Part shown: positions 20,773 to 30,641 of the stretch, piece after piece
Position numbering within the stretch: the first letter of the stretch is position 1
Layout of the letters: the number at the start of each line of letters is the position of its first letter
Assembly: GCA_011037195.1 (NCBI GenBank)
Contig: JAAEAF010002630.1
Span: 1-64,000 of the forward strand
Direction of reading: 5' to 3'
Length of the DNA: 64,000 nucleotides
DNA from: Triatoma infestans
Lineage: Eukaryota > Arthropoda > Insecta > Hemiptera > Reduviidae
The notes under the pieces: model-generated
What the model saw: only the letters and a program-made list of their open reading frames with translations
Told to the model about the DNA's origin: nothing
The model's database searches: none
Program-made: the position numbers and the translations under genes

Positions 20773-20962
20773 GTTGTTGTTGTTGTTGTGGTGGTTGGTT
20801 CCGCAGAGCTGGAAAGCATCATGGAGTGTATAAACTGAAGAACCTCTGTACAAGTTTGTGTTATCACACTGTCGGACAAAGGCATCCTGAAGATGGGCGA
20901 ACGCCCGAAACCGGTCGATGACCACAAAATGAAGCAGGCTACCACGCAAAATGCCTCTAACA
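20773..20962. mobile_element. FB-A foldback, left arm deleted internally
   Basis: The outer left end (TGTGGTGGTTGGTTCCGCAGAGCTGGAAAGCATCA) jumps to the tip and complete right arm (GTGTTATCACACTGTCGG to CTACCACGCAAAATGCCTC). AGGTGTTGT occurs just outside on both sides (20769 and 20961), a possible 9-bp target duplication. Confidence 0.82.
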
Positions 20963-21460
20963 GGTGTTGTGGTAAAGAATCTTATTGTAATTGACACATT
21001 TTGGTATAGTTAAGTATACCAACTGAATTACGTCGCTATTTTTACGGTGAACATGGTGGAAATTGAAAAAATAGAGAATACACTTGAAACACGTAAATTT
21101 TGGCAATCTATTTATTTCTAATTAATTTTGCAAGATGGTAGGGAATTGTATAAATCAACTATGATAGCGCTTTAGAGGGAAAACATGACTCCCACCATTC
21201 CCTCCCCTCCCCCCAAAAAACCCCCCTTAAATGACTTTACCCCCAAAAATGTTTCAAATAAAAGTTGTAGCTCCATTATATGTGTAGTGTCACATACTTA
21301 GTTTAAAGAAAATCGTTTGGAGCCGTTTTTAGAGAAAAATAGTAGAAAACTGATATTACTTTTCAGTAATAAAACGTAATTGAAAAATTTCTCTAGAAAA
21401 ATAAATTCATTTAAGGCGGCGTTTGGGGGGGGGGAAGTGTGAGGGTTATGTTTTCTTTAT
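20963..21460 (+). repeat. Rep-C fragments
   Basis: Module boxes AATCTATTTATTTCTAATTAATTTTG, GATAGCGCTTTAGAGGGAAAACATGACTCCC and AAATCGTTTGGAGCCG in + orientation, then a partial minus module at 21385-21455. Confidence 0.7.
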
Positions 21461-21462
21461 TT

Positions 21463-21699
21463 TAATTTAAGGCGCGTCAACATCTATGATCATTGGCGCC
21501 TGGAGTCTTCTCAGTCTACTGCCCGGCCTCCGGATAATGTTCTCTCATTACAGACAACATTGTCTATCACCGGACGGTGAACTGTTCAGAGGAGGCTTTT
21601 AGGAAGAAAAAATTTAAAGGTAGCAACAGCTGTACTCGAACCTGGATCCTCCGCGTGTGAGTCCAGTACGCTAACCACAGTAGCTATTCCCTTCCCTAC
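21463..21699 (-). repeat. SINE-D, full length, minus strand
   Basis: TTAAGGCGCGTCAACATC tail at the left. B-box complement CTCGAACCTGGATCC at 21634 and A-box complement CGCTAACCACAGTAGCTATTCCC at the right. It is inserted between two Rep-C module halves (TTATGTTTTCT and CAATTCTATTCATC). Confidence 0.88.
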
Positions 21700-22490
21700 A
21701 ATTCTATTCATCTAAATTTAATATTAATTAGAATTTAAAAAATACGTTGCCAAAAATTTTTACTAATTTTATGAAAATCCAGTTGCCGGATTTCTTTAAA
21801 AAAAATTTGTATACTAAAAATATCCGGAGGACCTATAAGGTTTGTTTCGAAACCTTTTTTTTTTTCTTCCGGAGAATGTTCGTTGAATTGAAGGTAAATA
21901 AACATTTTTAGTAAAAAAAATTATGAAGCTTCAAGAAAATTTTAGTCACCTTAAATCTGTTTAAACTGCAAGTAAGGAGCTTTCAGTTTAAACAGATTTA
22001 CAAAAAACAGTAAAAATATGCTCATGTGTCGGACGTCTATTCCAATGGTGAATGTAACAGCAACCAAAGAGAGTAAAGAGAAGAGAAACGAACCCAAGCA
22101 CTCTCTCGGACTGGAGTGGGTGGAAATACGAGGAACATGGTGTGGTCTTGTGAGTGTTTCATACCACACGAGATAATGAAAAAACCTACTGTGTAAAATC
22201 GTACTACCGGTTAGCCAATTTTTTTCAAATTTGAAATCCTAAGAATACTTGTGATGTATATTAAATATTATATACGTAGTAGAACGATACATTCAAAGTG
22301 ATCAAGCCCGGGTTCATTAGATTTGGTATAGGATTTTCTCCGATTCCCCAAATATTTTTTTGTCTCCAATGTCACTCGTATTTTTAACTGTATATATACT
22401 TAAATTATAACAAATAATAGATTTGTATTTCAACAATCATTTCCCATAATCCTAATATTAATAAATAATGTGTTCTTTAATCATAACATG
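21700..22490. repeat. Rep-C remnants, second repeat H copy, AT-rich intron
   Basis: Rep-C pieces at 21700-22000. Repeat H at 22010-22120. A minus Rep-C 5' terminus (TCTTGTGAGTGTTTCATACCACACG) at 22147-22171, then a + module to about 22320. 22330-22490 has no recognisable content. Confidence 0.6.
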
Positions 22491-22996
22491 TCAGGCTTCC
22501 AGACGTGGATGGATGACCTCACAGCACTCATCCTTATGGATGAGTGCAGTGGGTTGTCGGCAGTCTAAGATGCTCATTGGGGGTCCGGACGGAGCTTTGA
22601 GTAGCGGATCTCTCAGGCATCTTTGGCTTCCTCACTGGGCATAAGGAGACATCTCTATACAATGGGACTCATGCCTGACCCCTTTTGTAGAGTTTGTGAG
22701 ACGGAGGAGGAAACCCATGCATCTGATGACGGATTGTTAGGGCTGTGAGGAGATTAGGTTTAGGGCCTTTGGCCGGAATAGGATATCGGTAGAGGATCTT
22801 AAGCTATGTTATTTTAAGGTTTTGGTCTCATTTGTTCGGTCTGTGTGAAACTTGGATGGTTAAACCTGGGCCTGGACTTTTGTTCTAGTCCCAGTAGTTA
22901 TTATTCTTTAGGGGTAGCTACATGGGCCCAGGGAGGCTTTGGATAGCGTAGGGTTTTGCCCTCCCCTTCTTTGAATAATAATAATAATAATAATCC
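22491..22996 (+). pseudogene. NLTR-1b polyprotein 3' end with AAT tail
   Basis: Codons preceding and around 22640-22720 read RHLYTMGLMPDPFCRVCETEEETH, the C-terminal zinc-knuckle region of an RNase-H-bearing non-LTR retrotransposon. Stops follow. The 3' untranslated part (CCCAGGGAGGCTTTGGATAGCGTAGGG, CCCTCCCCTTCTTTG) ends in (AAT)n at 22976-22994. The trinucleotide tail fits an I-clade element. 5'-truncated and non-functional. Confidence 0.8.
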
Positions 22997-23274
22997 TAAC
23001 ATATGGGCTGTACCATATATGATTACATGACTATATAAATATCATATCAGTAACCGAGTTGAAGGTTATAACTACTGTTCAGTCTATACGCCGTCCTTGT
23101 AGTCTTCGCCCCCGCACACTCACATGTTCCCCGCAAATATATGCAGTAGCAGAAGTTCTAGAAGGACCTGGAAGACTGCCGTGGTGATGAAGCTCATGGC
23201 ACCATTTTAGACTAGGGAGGAGTAAGTGGGTCTCACACCATGACATCTCATCCATTATAACATCCTGACCCACC
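22997..23274. other. Unclassified intron
   Basis: Less AT-rich than its surroundings. I find no motif tying it to the neighbouring retrotransposons. Confidence 0.3.
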
Positions 23275-23424
23275 AAATTTTATCAAAGCTTCTTTTTTGC
23301 ATGCCCAACAAGGGACCTTATTGCTTGGTTAGTGACGTGTTCCCCACATGGAATCCTCAGCTTAATTTTGGGTCCCAATGTGAGTCCAAGTTTAGCCCTG
23401 TTTATAGCACCAAAGCATTGAGTT
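23275..23424 (-). mobile_element. NLTR-1a fragment
   Basis: GACCTTATTGCTTGGTTAGTGACGTGTTCCCCACATGG to CACCAAAGCATTGAG parallels 24368-24463. It is a duplicate 5' piece of the same family lying directly beyond the 3' tail of the next copy. Confidence 0.65.
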
Positions 23425-24463
23425 AGATTGGAATAGATTGATAGACAGGGAAGGCAGGCGTCATTCCATTGCGATCTGCATTAAGAGGTCCCCTAAAAAT
23501 CATAGGACATCCTTCAGCTTCGCCCGCTTAATCAGGTCTAACAAAGCTGAAAGTTGCTTCCATCATGAAGCTCCTAGCTTCATGCTTTTCAAGCTTCTTT
23601 AATAAAGAATTTCAGCCTGCCTCTGCCTTGGTGTTCCACCATTGCAGACGTTGGTCTTCTATCCATTCCTTGATAGAAGCTTGAAATCAGGCTCCTGGGC
23701 AAACCACAGAAAAGCCCGGGCTCTATGAAGGTATTTTTCGAGTCCTACCTCGCCAGGGCGTCCACACTTTTGTGGCCAAGGAACCCTGCATGTCCCGGCA
23801 TCCAGGCGAGTGTCAACTTATTTCGAACACCCATCTTAGTATGGGCAGATAGAGGCAGTCCTACACCAGTCTTGAAACTATTTTGTGTGAAGAAAAGTGC
23901 CTTCATGCCCTTTTTGTAGAATCTGTGAGACGGAGGAGGAAACACCTATACATCTCATGACACATTTTTGGCTGTGAGGAGATTAGGTTCAGAACCTTTG
24001 GCAGGAATAGGATATCGGTAGAAGAGCTTAAGCTATGTCCTTTCAAGGTTATGGTCCGATTCGTTCGGACTGTGGTAAAACTTAGATGGGTAAAACCCGG
24101 GCTTGGACTTTTGTTGTTATTCTTTTTGTGGTAGATGTATGTGCCCAGGGAGGCTTTGGATAGCGTAGGGTTTCGCCCTCCCCTTCTTTGATTAATAACA
24201 AATAATAAGTGCCTTTAGGGCTACCTGACTATCGGAGTATATGGCCATTCTCCTACATTGCCTTATAATCTTTTTAACACAGAGTTGTAACGCCACAACA
24301 TTGACGTGAAAGACCGTGGCGTATTTCCCCAGGGTTTGGCCTTAATCTTAACTTAAGATCTCACCAGGACTTTATTGCTTTGTTAGTGACATGTTCCCCA
24401 CATAGAGTCTCCAGCTTAATTTTGGGTCCAGCTCGACGTAGCCCTGAGTATAGCAGCAAAGCA
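23425..24463 (-). pseudogene. NLTR-1a RNase H region, minus strand, interrupted by NLTR-1b
   Basis: Reading on the minus strand from 24463: an upstream piece, an RNase H start with YSDSQ..L-type codons (about 24235-24210), then after an insertion LTLAWMPGHAGFLGHKSVDALARE (23825-23750), the RNase H motif of I/LOA-type elements. Next comes a deletion that removes the zinc knuckle, and a 3' untranslated region ending in a tail related to TCTAAT near 23427. The insertion at 23904-24207 is flanked by AGTGCCTT. Frameshifts and stops abound. Confidence 0.82.
23904..24207 (+). mobile_element. NLTR-1b 3' fragment with target-site duplication
   Basis: The insertion begins with the codons of CRICETEEETPIH-like sequence, shares GCCCAGGGAGGCTTTGGATAGCG with 22925-22960, and ends TTAATAACAAATAAT. 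Direct repeats AGTGCCTT flank it (23896-23903 and 24208-24215). It post-dates the NLTR-1a copy it splits. Confidence 0.85.
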
Positions 24464-24662
24464 TTGAGTGCCTCTAAAGTGCCATTTCAGTGTATTATAC
24501 CATTCTATCATCGTTATAATATGAATAAGAAATGTAAATGTTTCCTAATTATATTTCGGATACACAGCTGGGTAATAACCTCGTATAAAATAGATAAATA
24601 AATCACGTCTATGGAAATTGCTGTCATAGAAAGTTGTGTGAGTGTTTCACACCAGATTTCTT
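24464..24662 (-). repeat. Rep-C 5' half ending 75 bp before the LIM1 exon
   Basis: TCTAAAGTGCCATTTCAGTG, then CATTCTATCATCG, ending in the minus-oriented terminus AGAAAGTTGTGTGAGTGTTTCACACCAGATT (24629-24659). The T-rich tract from 24660 to 24734 is the polypyrimidine region of the LIM1 acceptor. Confidence 0.8.
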
Positions 24663-24736
24663 TTTTCTTTATTTTATTTTAAATAAATTATTTATTAAAT
24701 AAATATAATTATTTATTTTTTTTTATTTTTTTTTAG

Positions 24737-24926
24737 AGAAAAGAAGGCTGTCATTGTGTGTTGGCTGCGGTTCGCAAATACATGACCAGTACATCCTAAG
24801 GGTTGCACCGGACTTAGAATGGCATGCTGCATGTTTAAAATGTGCGGAATGTCATCAATTTTTGGATGAAACATGCACGTGCTTTGTTAGAGAAGGGAAA
24901 ACATATTGTAAAAGGGATTATGTTAG
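24737..24926 (+). CDS. tup: Islet/tailup exon encoding LIM domain 1
   Basis: This internal exon encodes the first LIM zinc-finger domain of an Islet-class LIM-homeodomain factor, a nuclear regulator of motor-neuron, heart and dorsal ectoderm fate in insects. The exon reads two bases completing a codon, 62 full codons, then two bases. Residues 7-10 are CVGC, followed by [18 protein letters not shown] and the CLKCAEC and TCTCF zinc ligands, ending CKRDYV. The spacing fits the two zinc sites of a LIM domain and nothing is missing. The acceptor is a T-rich tract ending TTTTAG at 24736. The donor is AG/GTAAGT at 24926-24927, and the split codon joins the next exon as Arg in RDYVRLFG. The start codon and N-terminus must lie in an exon left of the window. 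A repeat terminus (Rep-C) ends about 75 bp upstream. Family assignment comes from recognising the near-invariant Islet sequence; which Islet paralogue is inferred. Confidence 0.96.
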
Positions 24927-24949
24927 GTAAGTCATACCAAATTGTCGTA

Positions 24950-25575
24950 ATAAAAAATAACTGACATCAAGCTTGGTTTTTTTATTATATCAATTTTTTT
25001 TTCCTCCCGTGATTTTCTTGAAAACGGTTCCAAAGCTTTTTCTTGAAACTTCGTATACTATATCACTTTTATTTGAAACATTTTCCTGATTTTTTTGGAG
25101 GGATTTGTAAGCGGAACATGTAGCGTTATGCTTTCTTCTAAAGCCAAGTAAATCTCATTTCAGAGCAAATTTGTGGGTACTGGGAGGGTTCCCCCCCCAA
25201 ATCTGGTGTGAAACACTCACACGACTTTCACCTTACTCCAGTTTACTACGAGCTTCATGATGGAACCACTTTCAGATTTGCTAAGCCTGATTAAGTGGGC
25301 AAAGTTTTGGGATATGCTATAATTTTTGGAGGGATCCACAATAGACCTCTTTATTGTGAGGTCGCAATGGAATGTGGCCTGCCCTCCCGTTAATCTAATC
25401 CCATTAAGGTGATACTTAAACGGAATGTCAAGTATGAAAACTTTAGACGGTTGTGGTTAATGTTCTTCATGTTTGCCACACGCACGTACTATTTGTTGAT
25501 GACTCTGGGAGAGGGGACACATGTATTTCCTGTGTAAGAGAAAATATTAACCGTAATAAGAGAAAGTAAAAAATT
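24950..25575. repeat. Rep-C pair with NLTR-1a tail inserted
   Basis: A minus module (CGTGATTTTCTTGAAAACGG) at 25000-25130. A + terminus ATCTGGTGTGAAACACTCACACG at 25200. NLTR-1a 3' sequence fills 25246-25404. Rep-C then resumes with GTGATACTTAAACGGAATGTC and ends near AATAAGAGAAAGTAAAA at 25570. Confidence 0.72.
25246..25404 (+). mobile_element. NLTR-1a 3' end
   Basis: ACGAGCTTCATGATGGAACCAC, GGATCCACAATAGACCTC, AGGTCGCAATGGAATG and the tail TTAATCTAATCCCATT. Only the 3' untranslated region and the last codons are present. Confidence 0.8.
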
Positions 25576-25870
25576 AAGTAACAATAATCCATAAGTACAT
25601 CCGTACAACCTCATTCCATTGAGTCCATATAAATGGATTAATTAATATATTGCTTCTAGTATTGTTAAATGACTGTTAAATGGATTTGAATAATAATGGA
25701 GTTTCCATTATCTAGATATTTGGCCTCAAAGACATAATGGATTTATGTCGCAGACATAAGAGGACATCAAAATGACACAACTTATAAACAGACATACAGT
25801 CAGTCAATCATTGCCGCTTAGGCTTTCAATCTACAATTCTACATAAGACTGTCTCACAATATGACTTACA
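25576..25870. other. Unclassified intron
   Basis: AT-rich; no exon or repeat recognised. Confidence 0.3.
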
Positions 25871-26915
25871 ACATGTTTAGCGAATTCTAGTATATAGCTT
25901 GGTCATATTTAGGGCAAAATTAATAACAACTAGTAGTTTTTACTGAATTTTTAGTAAGTTTGTCAGTTCTGGATTGCAATAACTCGGCCTATAACTTAAG
26001 GCTATTTTAATGTAACTTTAGCCTATTCCTAGTATATAGCCTGGGTCATATTTAAATATTAGGGCAAAATTAATAACATCTAGTAGTTTTTACTGAATTT
26101 TTAGTAAGTTTCTCAGTTCTGGATTGCAATAACTCATATCATACCTAAGGCTATTTTAATGCAACTTTAGCCTATTCCTCTTATATAGCCTGGGTCATAT
26201 TTAAATATTAGGGCAAAATTAATAACATCTAGTAGTTTTTACTGAATTTTTCAGTAAGTTTGTCAGTTCTGGCTGCAATAACTCATATCATACCTAAGGC
26301 TATTTTAATGCAACTTTAGCCTATTCCTCTTATATAGCCTGGGTCATATTTAAATATTAGGGCAAAATTAATAACATCTAGTAGTTTTTACTGAATTTTT
26401 AGTAAGTTTGTCAGTTCTGGCTGCAATAACTCATATCATACCTAAGGCTATTTTAATGCAACTTTAGCCTATTCCTCTTATATAGCCTGGGTCATATTTA
26501 AATATTAGGGCAAAATTAATAACATCTAGTAGTTTTTACTGAATTTTTTTAGTAAGTTTGTCAGTTCTGGCTGCAATAACTCATATCCATACCTAAGGCT
26601 ATTTTAATGCAACTTTAGCCTATTCCTCTTATATAGCCTGGGTCATATTAAATATTAGGGCATTAATAACATCTAGTAGTTTTTACTGAATTTTTAGTAA
26701 GTTTGTCAGTTCTGGCTGCAATAACTCATATCATACCTAAGGCTATTTTAATGCAACTTTAGCCTATTCCTCTTATATAGCCTGGGTCATATTTAAATAT
26801 TAGGGCAAAATTAATAACATCTAGTAGTTTTTACTGAATTTTTAGTAAGTTTGTCAGTTCTGGACCGCAATAACTCTATCATACTTGAGGCTATTTTAAC
26901 GCAACTTTTTGTGCG
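25871..26915 (+). repeat. Sat147 satellite array 3
   Basis: Seven monomers, period about 147-150 bp, very alike in the middle (AACTCATATCATACCTAAGG, CCTATTCCTCTTATATAGCC). The private change CTCTTATATAGCC is absent from the other arrays, so this array was homogenised locally. It lies entirely in the LIM1-LIM2 intron. Confidence 0.94.
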
Positions 26916-27145
26916 TATCCTTGATTACAAGCTTAACTTTTTAATATATCTCGCATTCCTAATATTTTTTCTTACAGCTATATGAGTCAAAACAAAAAGA
27001 AGAAATAATGCATTTTTTTATTTTTATTGGTAGTGTTTTTGATTGCTCCACTTCACAATACAATGGTTTACGACCAATTAGATTCTAATTGCATTTTTAT
27101 CTATTGTCCCCGTCCGTTTGATAATAGAATGCAGTACTGACACGC
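26916..27145 (+). other. Intron with a possible cryptic exon start
   Basis: TTTTTTCTTACAG at 26966-26978 is a good acceptor-like sequence. If used after the LIM1 exon it would add SYMSQNKKKK and a stop at 27006-27008. Nothing else supports use. Confidence 0.2.
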
Positions 27146-27146
27146 G

Positions 27147-27196
<50 letters not shown>

Positions 27197-27214
27197 GCAC
27201 GCACGCACGCACCA
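27146..27214 (+). repeat. Compound AC / GCAC microsatellite
   Basis: (AC) repeats from about 27151 to 27190, passing into five GCAC units to about 27212. Confidence 0.97.
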
Positions 27215-27737
27215 CACGTTTTACTAAGGGTGTCCTATATTAGACAAATCAATTTTATAGGCTTTAATTTGCAATAGTTTAAACTGAAGCGCGTATAGGC
27301 AATATGCCTAAAAGTAAATTGGAACAAATTGTGCGTTAAATTTTTTCAATTTATCTAAAATATAATTTCTGATTAATCTTTTTTTTTTTTTTCATAAATG
27401 TATTTTTACAATACATGGCTAGTGTAATTATATAACGAGGTAGTTGCTTTATCTGGTTTTGAAACACTCACATTATTTTCTCTTACTTTTCTTAATAGTT
27501 TCAAATTTCCTCATATGTCCTAACATAAATAAGGCGGAGGTAGGAGGAGACAAGTGCCTCGCCCCTCCCCCAGAACAGATTGGCTCAAAAACCTTTTTCT
27601 GTAAAAATTAGATATTTTTTGGTAAACCGATTTTCTGCAAAGTTTTTGGGGATTCTATCAATGTTTCTAATTTGTGTTAATAATATGTAAATGGTAATGA
27701 TCCCATGTACTGGAGTGGTACTTTAGTGGAAGTCCTC
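27215..27737. repeat. Unclassified intron and Rep-C start
   Basis: 27215-27450 shows nothing recognisable. From 27452 (ATCTGGTTTTGAAACACTCACA) a divergent Rep-C runs in + orientation up to GTGGTACTTTAGTGGAAG. Confidence 0.5.
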
Positions 27738-27926
27738 ACGCGTTGGTCTGTCTAATGGCTAGCGCGAGAATTCAGGGTTCGATTCCCGTCAGAACAAAGT
27801 CGGTGTTGACCCAGCATCGTGATAAAAAGTGGGGAAGCTACAGTTAGTAGCGCCCTAGGTAACGAAAGCCGGAACCAAACGGCGTGGGAACTGCGGCGTG
27901 CTTACTAATTGCGCCATAGGTTTTTT
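27738..27926 (+). repeat. SINE-F, tRNA-like
   Basis: GGTCTGTCTAATGGCTAGCGCG is a plausible A-box region and GGGTTCGATTCCCGTC a near-perfect B-box about 20 bp later. The body GTAGCGCCCTAGGTAACGAAAG ends at a T-run. Rep-C sequence continues on both sides, so it is an insertion. Only one copy is in this window. Confidence 0.55.
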
Positions 27927-28077
27927 TTTACTGTAAAGCATAACGGCTACTGTCCGTCCTCTCTGCCCCCTCAGAACTACTCTCCCCAGAACCCCCCCCC
28001 CCACAAAAAAAAAACAAGTTGCCAGGAAAAATGTTTCAAATAAAAGTGATATGGGTGTAGATCGTTTTTTTTGTAAA
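27927..28077 (+). repeat. Rep-C continuation
   Basis: CATAACGGCTACTG, a C-run and AATGTTTCAAATAAAAGTGATA continue the module broken by SINE-F. Confidence 0.6.
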
Positions 28078-28310
28078 ATTTAAGGCGCGTCAACATCTAT
28101 GGTCATGAGCTCCCGGAGCCTTCTCAGTACACTTTCAGCCTCCGGACAGTGTTCTCTCGTTACAGACAACACTGCCCCCATCACCGGACAGTGAGTTATA
28201 GAGGCTCCTAGGGAGAGAAAATCTAAGGGCAGCATGCTGGATTCGTACCCGGGACCTGCGCGTTGCTAGTCCAGCGCGCTACCACTGAGCTGATCCTTTC
28301 CTTCTCCCTT
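28078..28310 (-). repeat. SINE-D, minus strand
   Basis: TTTAAGGCGCGTCAACATC tail to the left. Box B complement GGATTCGTACCCGGGACC at 28232-28250 and box A complement CGCGCTACCACTGAGCTGATCC at 28274-28295. Confidence 0.87.
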
Positions 28311-28505
28311 GGCTTTCGCCAATTAACTAGGGACGGAGATCCTAGTTTGTGTACTGTGTTTGTCCTTGTCTGTAAAGTGTAGAGCGTATGTAGTTTAAAT
28401 GTATTGTGTACTATTCTGCCGATTGTGCATGGAGTACTGAGCTGCGGTAACCCGTGGGGTCGCTACTCCCCAAGTAACTGCATGCAATAGACACCCTTTG
28501 CGGGC
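28311..28505 (+). repeat. SINE-E tail fused to SINE-D
   Basis: CCAATTAACTAGGGACGGAGATCC to GTAACCCGTGGGGTCGCTACTCCCC and TGCAATAGACACCC. The same SINE-D/SINE-E junction exists at 55381, so the two SINEs were joined before being copied. Confidence 0.7.
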
Positions 28506-28735
28506 AAATGTGAGTGTAACAGAAACATTCCGTTGACGTGAACTATCTACATAACACGAACTTGGTGAATTTGCTTTGACTATAGATGAAAATCCGAAAC
28601 CCTTCAGAAACAAAATCAATATGCATGCTACGACAGATAAAATACCAGATCTTATCACTTTCATTAGGATTTATTTTTTGGTCGAGAAGGTTTATTTAAA
28701 ATAGGTTTTCTAGGAGGAGGAAAATTTTGACACTA
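28506..28735 (-). mobile_element. FB-B right arm with attached repeat I
   Basis: GTGAGTGTAACAGAAACATTCCG, ACACGAACTTGGTGAATTTGC, CTACGACAGATAAAATACCAGAT. This runs on into CACTTTCATTAGGATTTATTTT and GAGAAGGTTTATTTAAAATAGG. The whole block is the reverse complement of 35346-35566. Confidence 0.78.
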
Positions 28736-29284
28736 TAGCAATATTTCCTCTTTTCTTGGGGAGTCTGAAAAAGTAATATATATATATATAGAATTAAAAA
28801 ATTATTGACGTGTGACATGGGTGGTTGGGGGCGGGGGCTTGCATTGTAGCGTTGGTTGTATTATTTTTAAAACGGGGTGTTAAGAATTATTTAGTTTTTA
28901 TATAGCATTTTTTTTTTTTTTTTTTGTGGAGTCAGTCTGTCTGTCTATCTGTCAGTCTTCTATAACTATATGATAGAAAAGATTCATACACAGCCTTAGT
29001 ATTGGAGTTGAGTTTAGTTTATGAAATGCTTTAACGTTAGAGTTTAACCCGACTTTACCCCCTTCCTCAAAAAGGAATATAGTAAAGGCCCGCACACGTG
29101 ATAGACTTTAGAAAGAACAGAAAGCAACCAGATGTCCCTTATCATACAAAATACTTTAAGGTTGCCCAGTGAAGTAATAGACAGCCAGACATACTTGGTG
29201 GTGTGTAGACCACCCATTTGGATCAACTACAAGCTAATATCAAATACTCACAAACATACGGAATGTATTAAGACAAAATACAAA
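28736..29284. other. Unclassified intron
   Basis: A TA run at 28773-28790, a G-rich segment near 28825, and a T-run at 28909-28924. No exon or family recognised. Confidence 0.3.
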
Positions 29285-29687
29285 ATTAAAAAAAAATCTG
29301 GCGTGAAACACTCACACGGCTTTCTCTTCACACTCACAAATTCTTATTAGTTTTTAAAACATCGTCCTAAGAATTTTGGCAACTTATATAAGTTCTAATT
29401 AATATTATTTAGTTGACAGAATTATATAACACATTATTTAACTGAAATAGCATATTAGTGGAAAACATAACCCCCAATCACTCCCTCAAAAATTGTCATT
29501 TAATGAATTTTTCCAGAGTAATGCTGCAAATAAATGTTGTAGCTCTTTATATGTGTAGTTGATATAATAAGGTTTTAAAAAATTCGTTGGACCAGTTTTC
29601 CGAGAAAAATTACAAAAAAAACCCGGTGGAAAAAACAAACATTCAGTAAAGTGGCATTTCCGGTTGATTTGATTTTGCCCGGGATTT
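29285..29687 (+). repeat. Rep-C 5' part
   Basis: Terminus AATCTGGCGTGAAACACTCACACGG at 29293. Module boxes ATTATTTAGTTGACAGAATT and AAAACATAACCCCCAATCAC. Cut at 29687 by NLTR-1a after TTGATTTGATTTTGCCCGG. Confidence 0.78.
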
Positions 29688-30164
29688 TCCTCCTCGAATA
29701 CGGCATAAAGTGTTATCTGCAAGTAGTATGCATGTGCCTTATTCAGCCCTACTAGTGGGTTTATGCCTTGTTAATAAACCCACTAATTAGCCTTATGTCC
29801 CCTCGGCTATGGCTCAGTGTAGGTCCCTGGTAAATATAGGCAAATATCTGCTTCTATCTGTGTGTTTTTTCCCCACCATTGGCCGACGCTTTTCTTTCAT
29901 AGAAGCCTTTGATAGAAAGTATGAATTAGGATCCTGGACAACCCGCAGAAAGTTTAAGGGCCTTACAAAGTTATCTTTCGAAGCCATCTTCGCTAGGGCA
30001 ACCGCCCCTGAAACCGCGCATGTCTCGGCGTTCCAGGCGAGTGTCATCTTATTCCGAACACCCACCTCGTCTTAAGACTATTTGTTGTGAAGAAGGTGCC
30101 TTCAAGGCTGCCTGACTATCAGAGTATATGGCCACTCTTCTATCCACCAATCCTTACCTTATAA
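29688..30164 (-). pseudogene. NLTR-1a zinc-knuckle and RNase H remnant
   Basis: On the minus strand an RNase H motif (TLAWNAETCAVSGAVALA, a corrupted A-W-x-P-G-H-A segment, 30050-30000) precedes a linker (NFLRVVQDPNSYFLS), then a fragment of the LADN..C zinc-knuckle codons near 29700-29725. The His and Gly of the RNase H motif are lost. Frameshifted throughout. Confidence 0.72.
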
Positions 30165-30530
30165 TCAGAGACATTTTCCGTGGTAGCCTGCGTCATTTTG
30201 TGGTCATCAACCGGTTTTGGGGGTTCGCCCATCTTTTCAGGATGCGTTTGTCAGACAGTATGATAACACAGACTTGCACAGAGCAAATTCAGTTTACACA
30301 CTCAGTGTAAACTAGGTTATCTTGACCTTATAACCTCCCCACATATATACAACCAATAAGTGTGAGTGTAACAAGCAACATTACGTTGAAGTTGAACTCT
30401 CTACACGAACTTGGTGAATTTGCTCAGACGATGGATGGAAAAACCTGAAACCGTTCAAGGAACAAAATCAATATGCATGCTAAGGACGGATAAAATACCT
30501 GATGTTATCTAGCATTGCGGACCCAACCAC
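30165..30530. mobile_element. Chimeric foldback: FB-A left arm, FB-B right arm
   Basis: 30166-30305 is an FB-A left arm (CAGAGACATTTTCCGTGGTAGCC to GCAAATTCAGTTTACACACT). 30306-30530 is an FB-B right arm (GGTTATCTTGACCTTATAACC, GAGTGTAACAAGCAACATTACG, ACGGATAAAATACCTGATG, GCGGACCCAACCACA). The tip CACACTCAGTGTAAACT is palindromic across the join. It lies about 110 bp before the LIM2 exon. Confidence 0.85.
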
Positions 30531-30641
30531 ATTTTCAACTTAAATATGTTTTTAAATTGTTATTTTAGTTTAATAATTAGTAAAAAAAAATTAGTTACTA
30601 TTTTTTTTTCTAATTCCTTTTATTCTAATTTATGTTTACAG

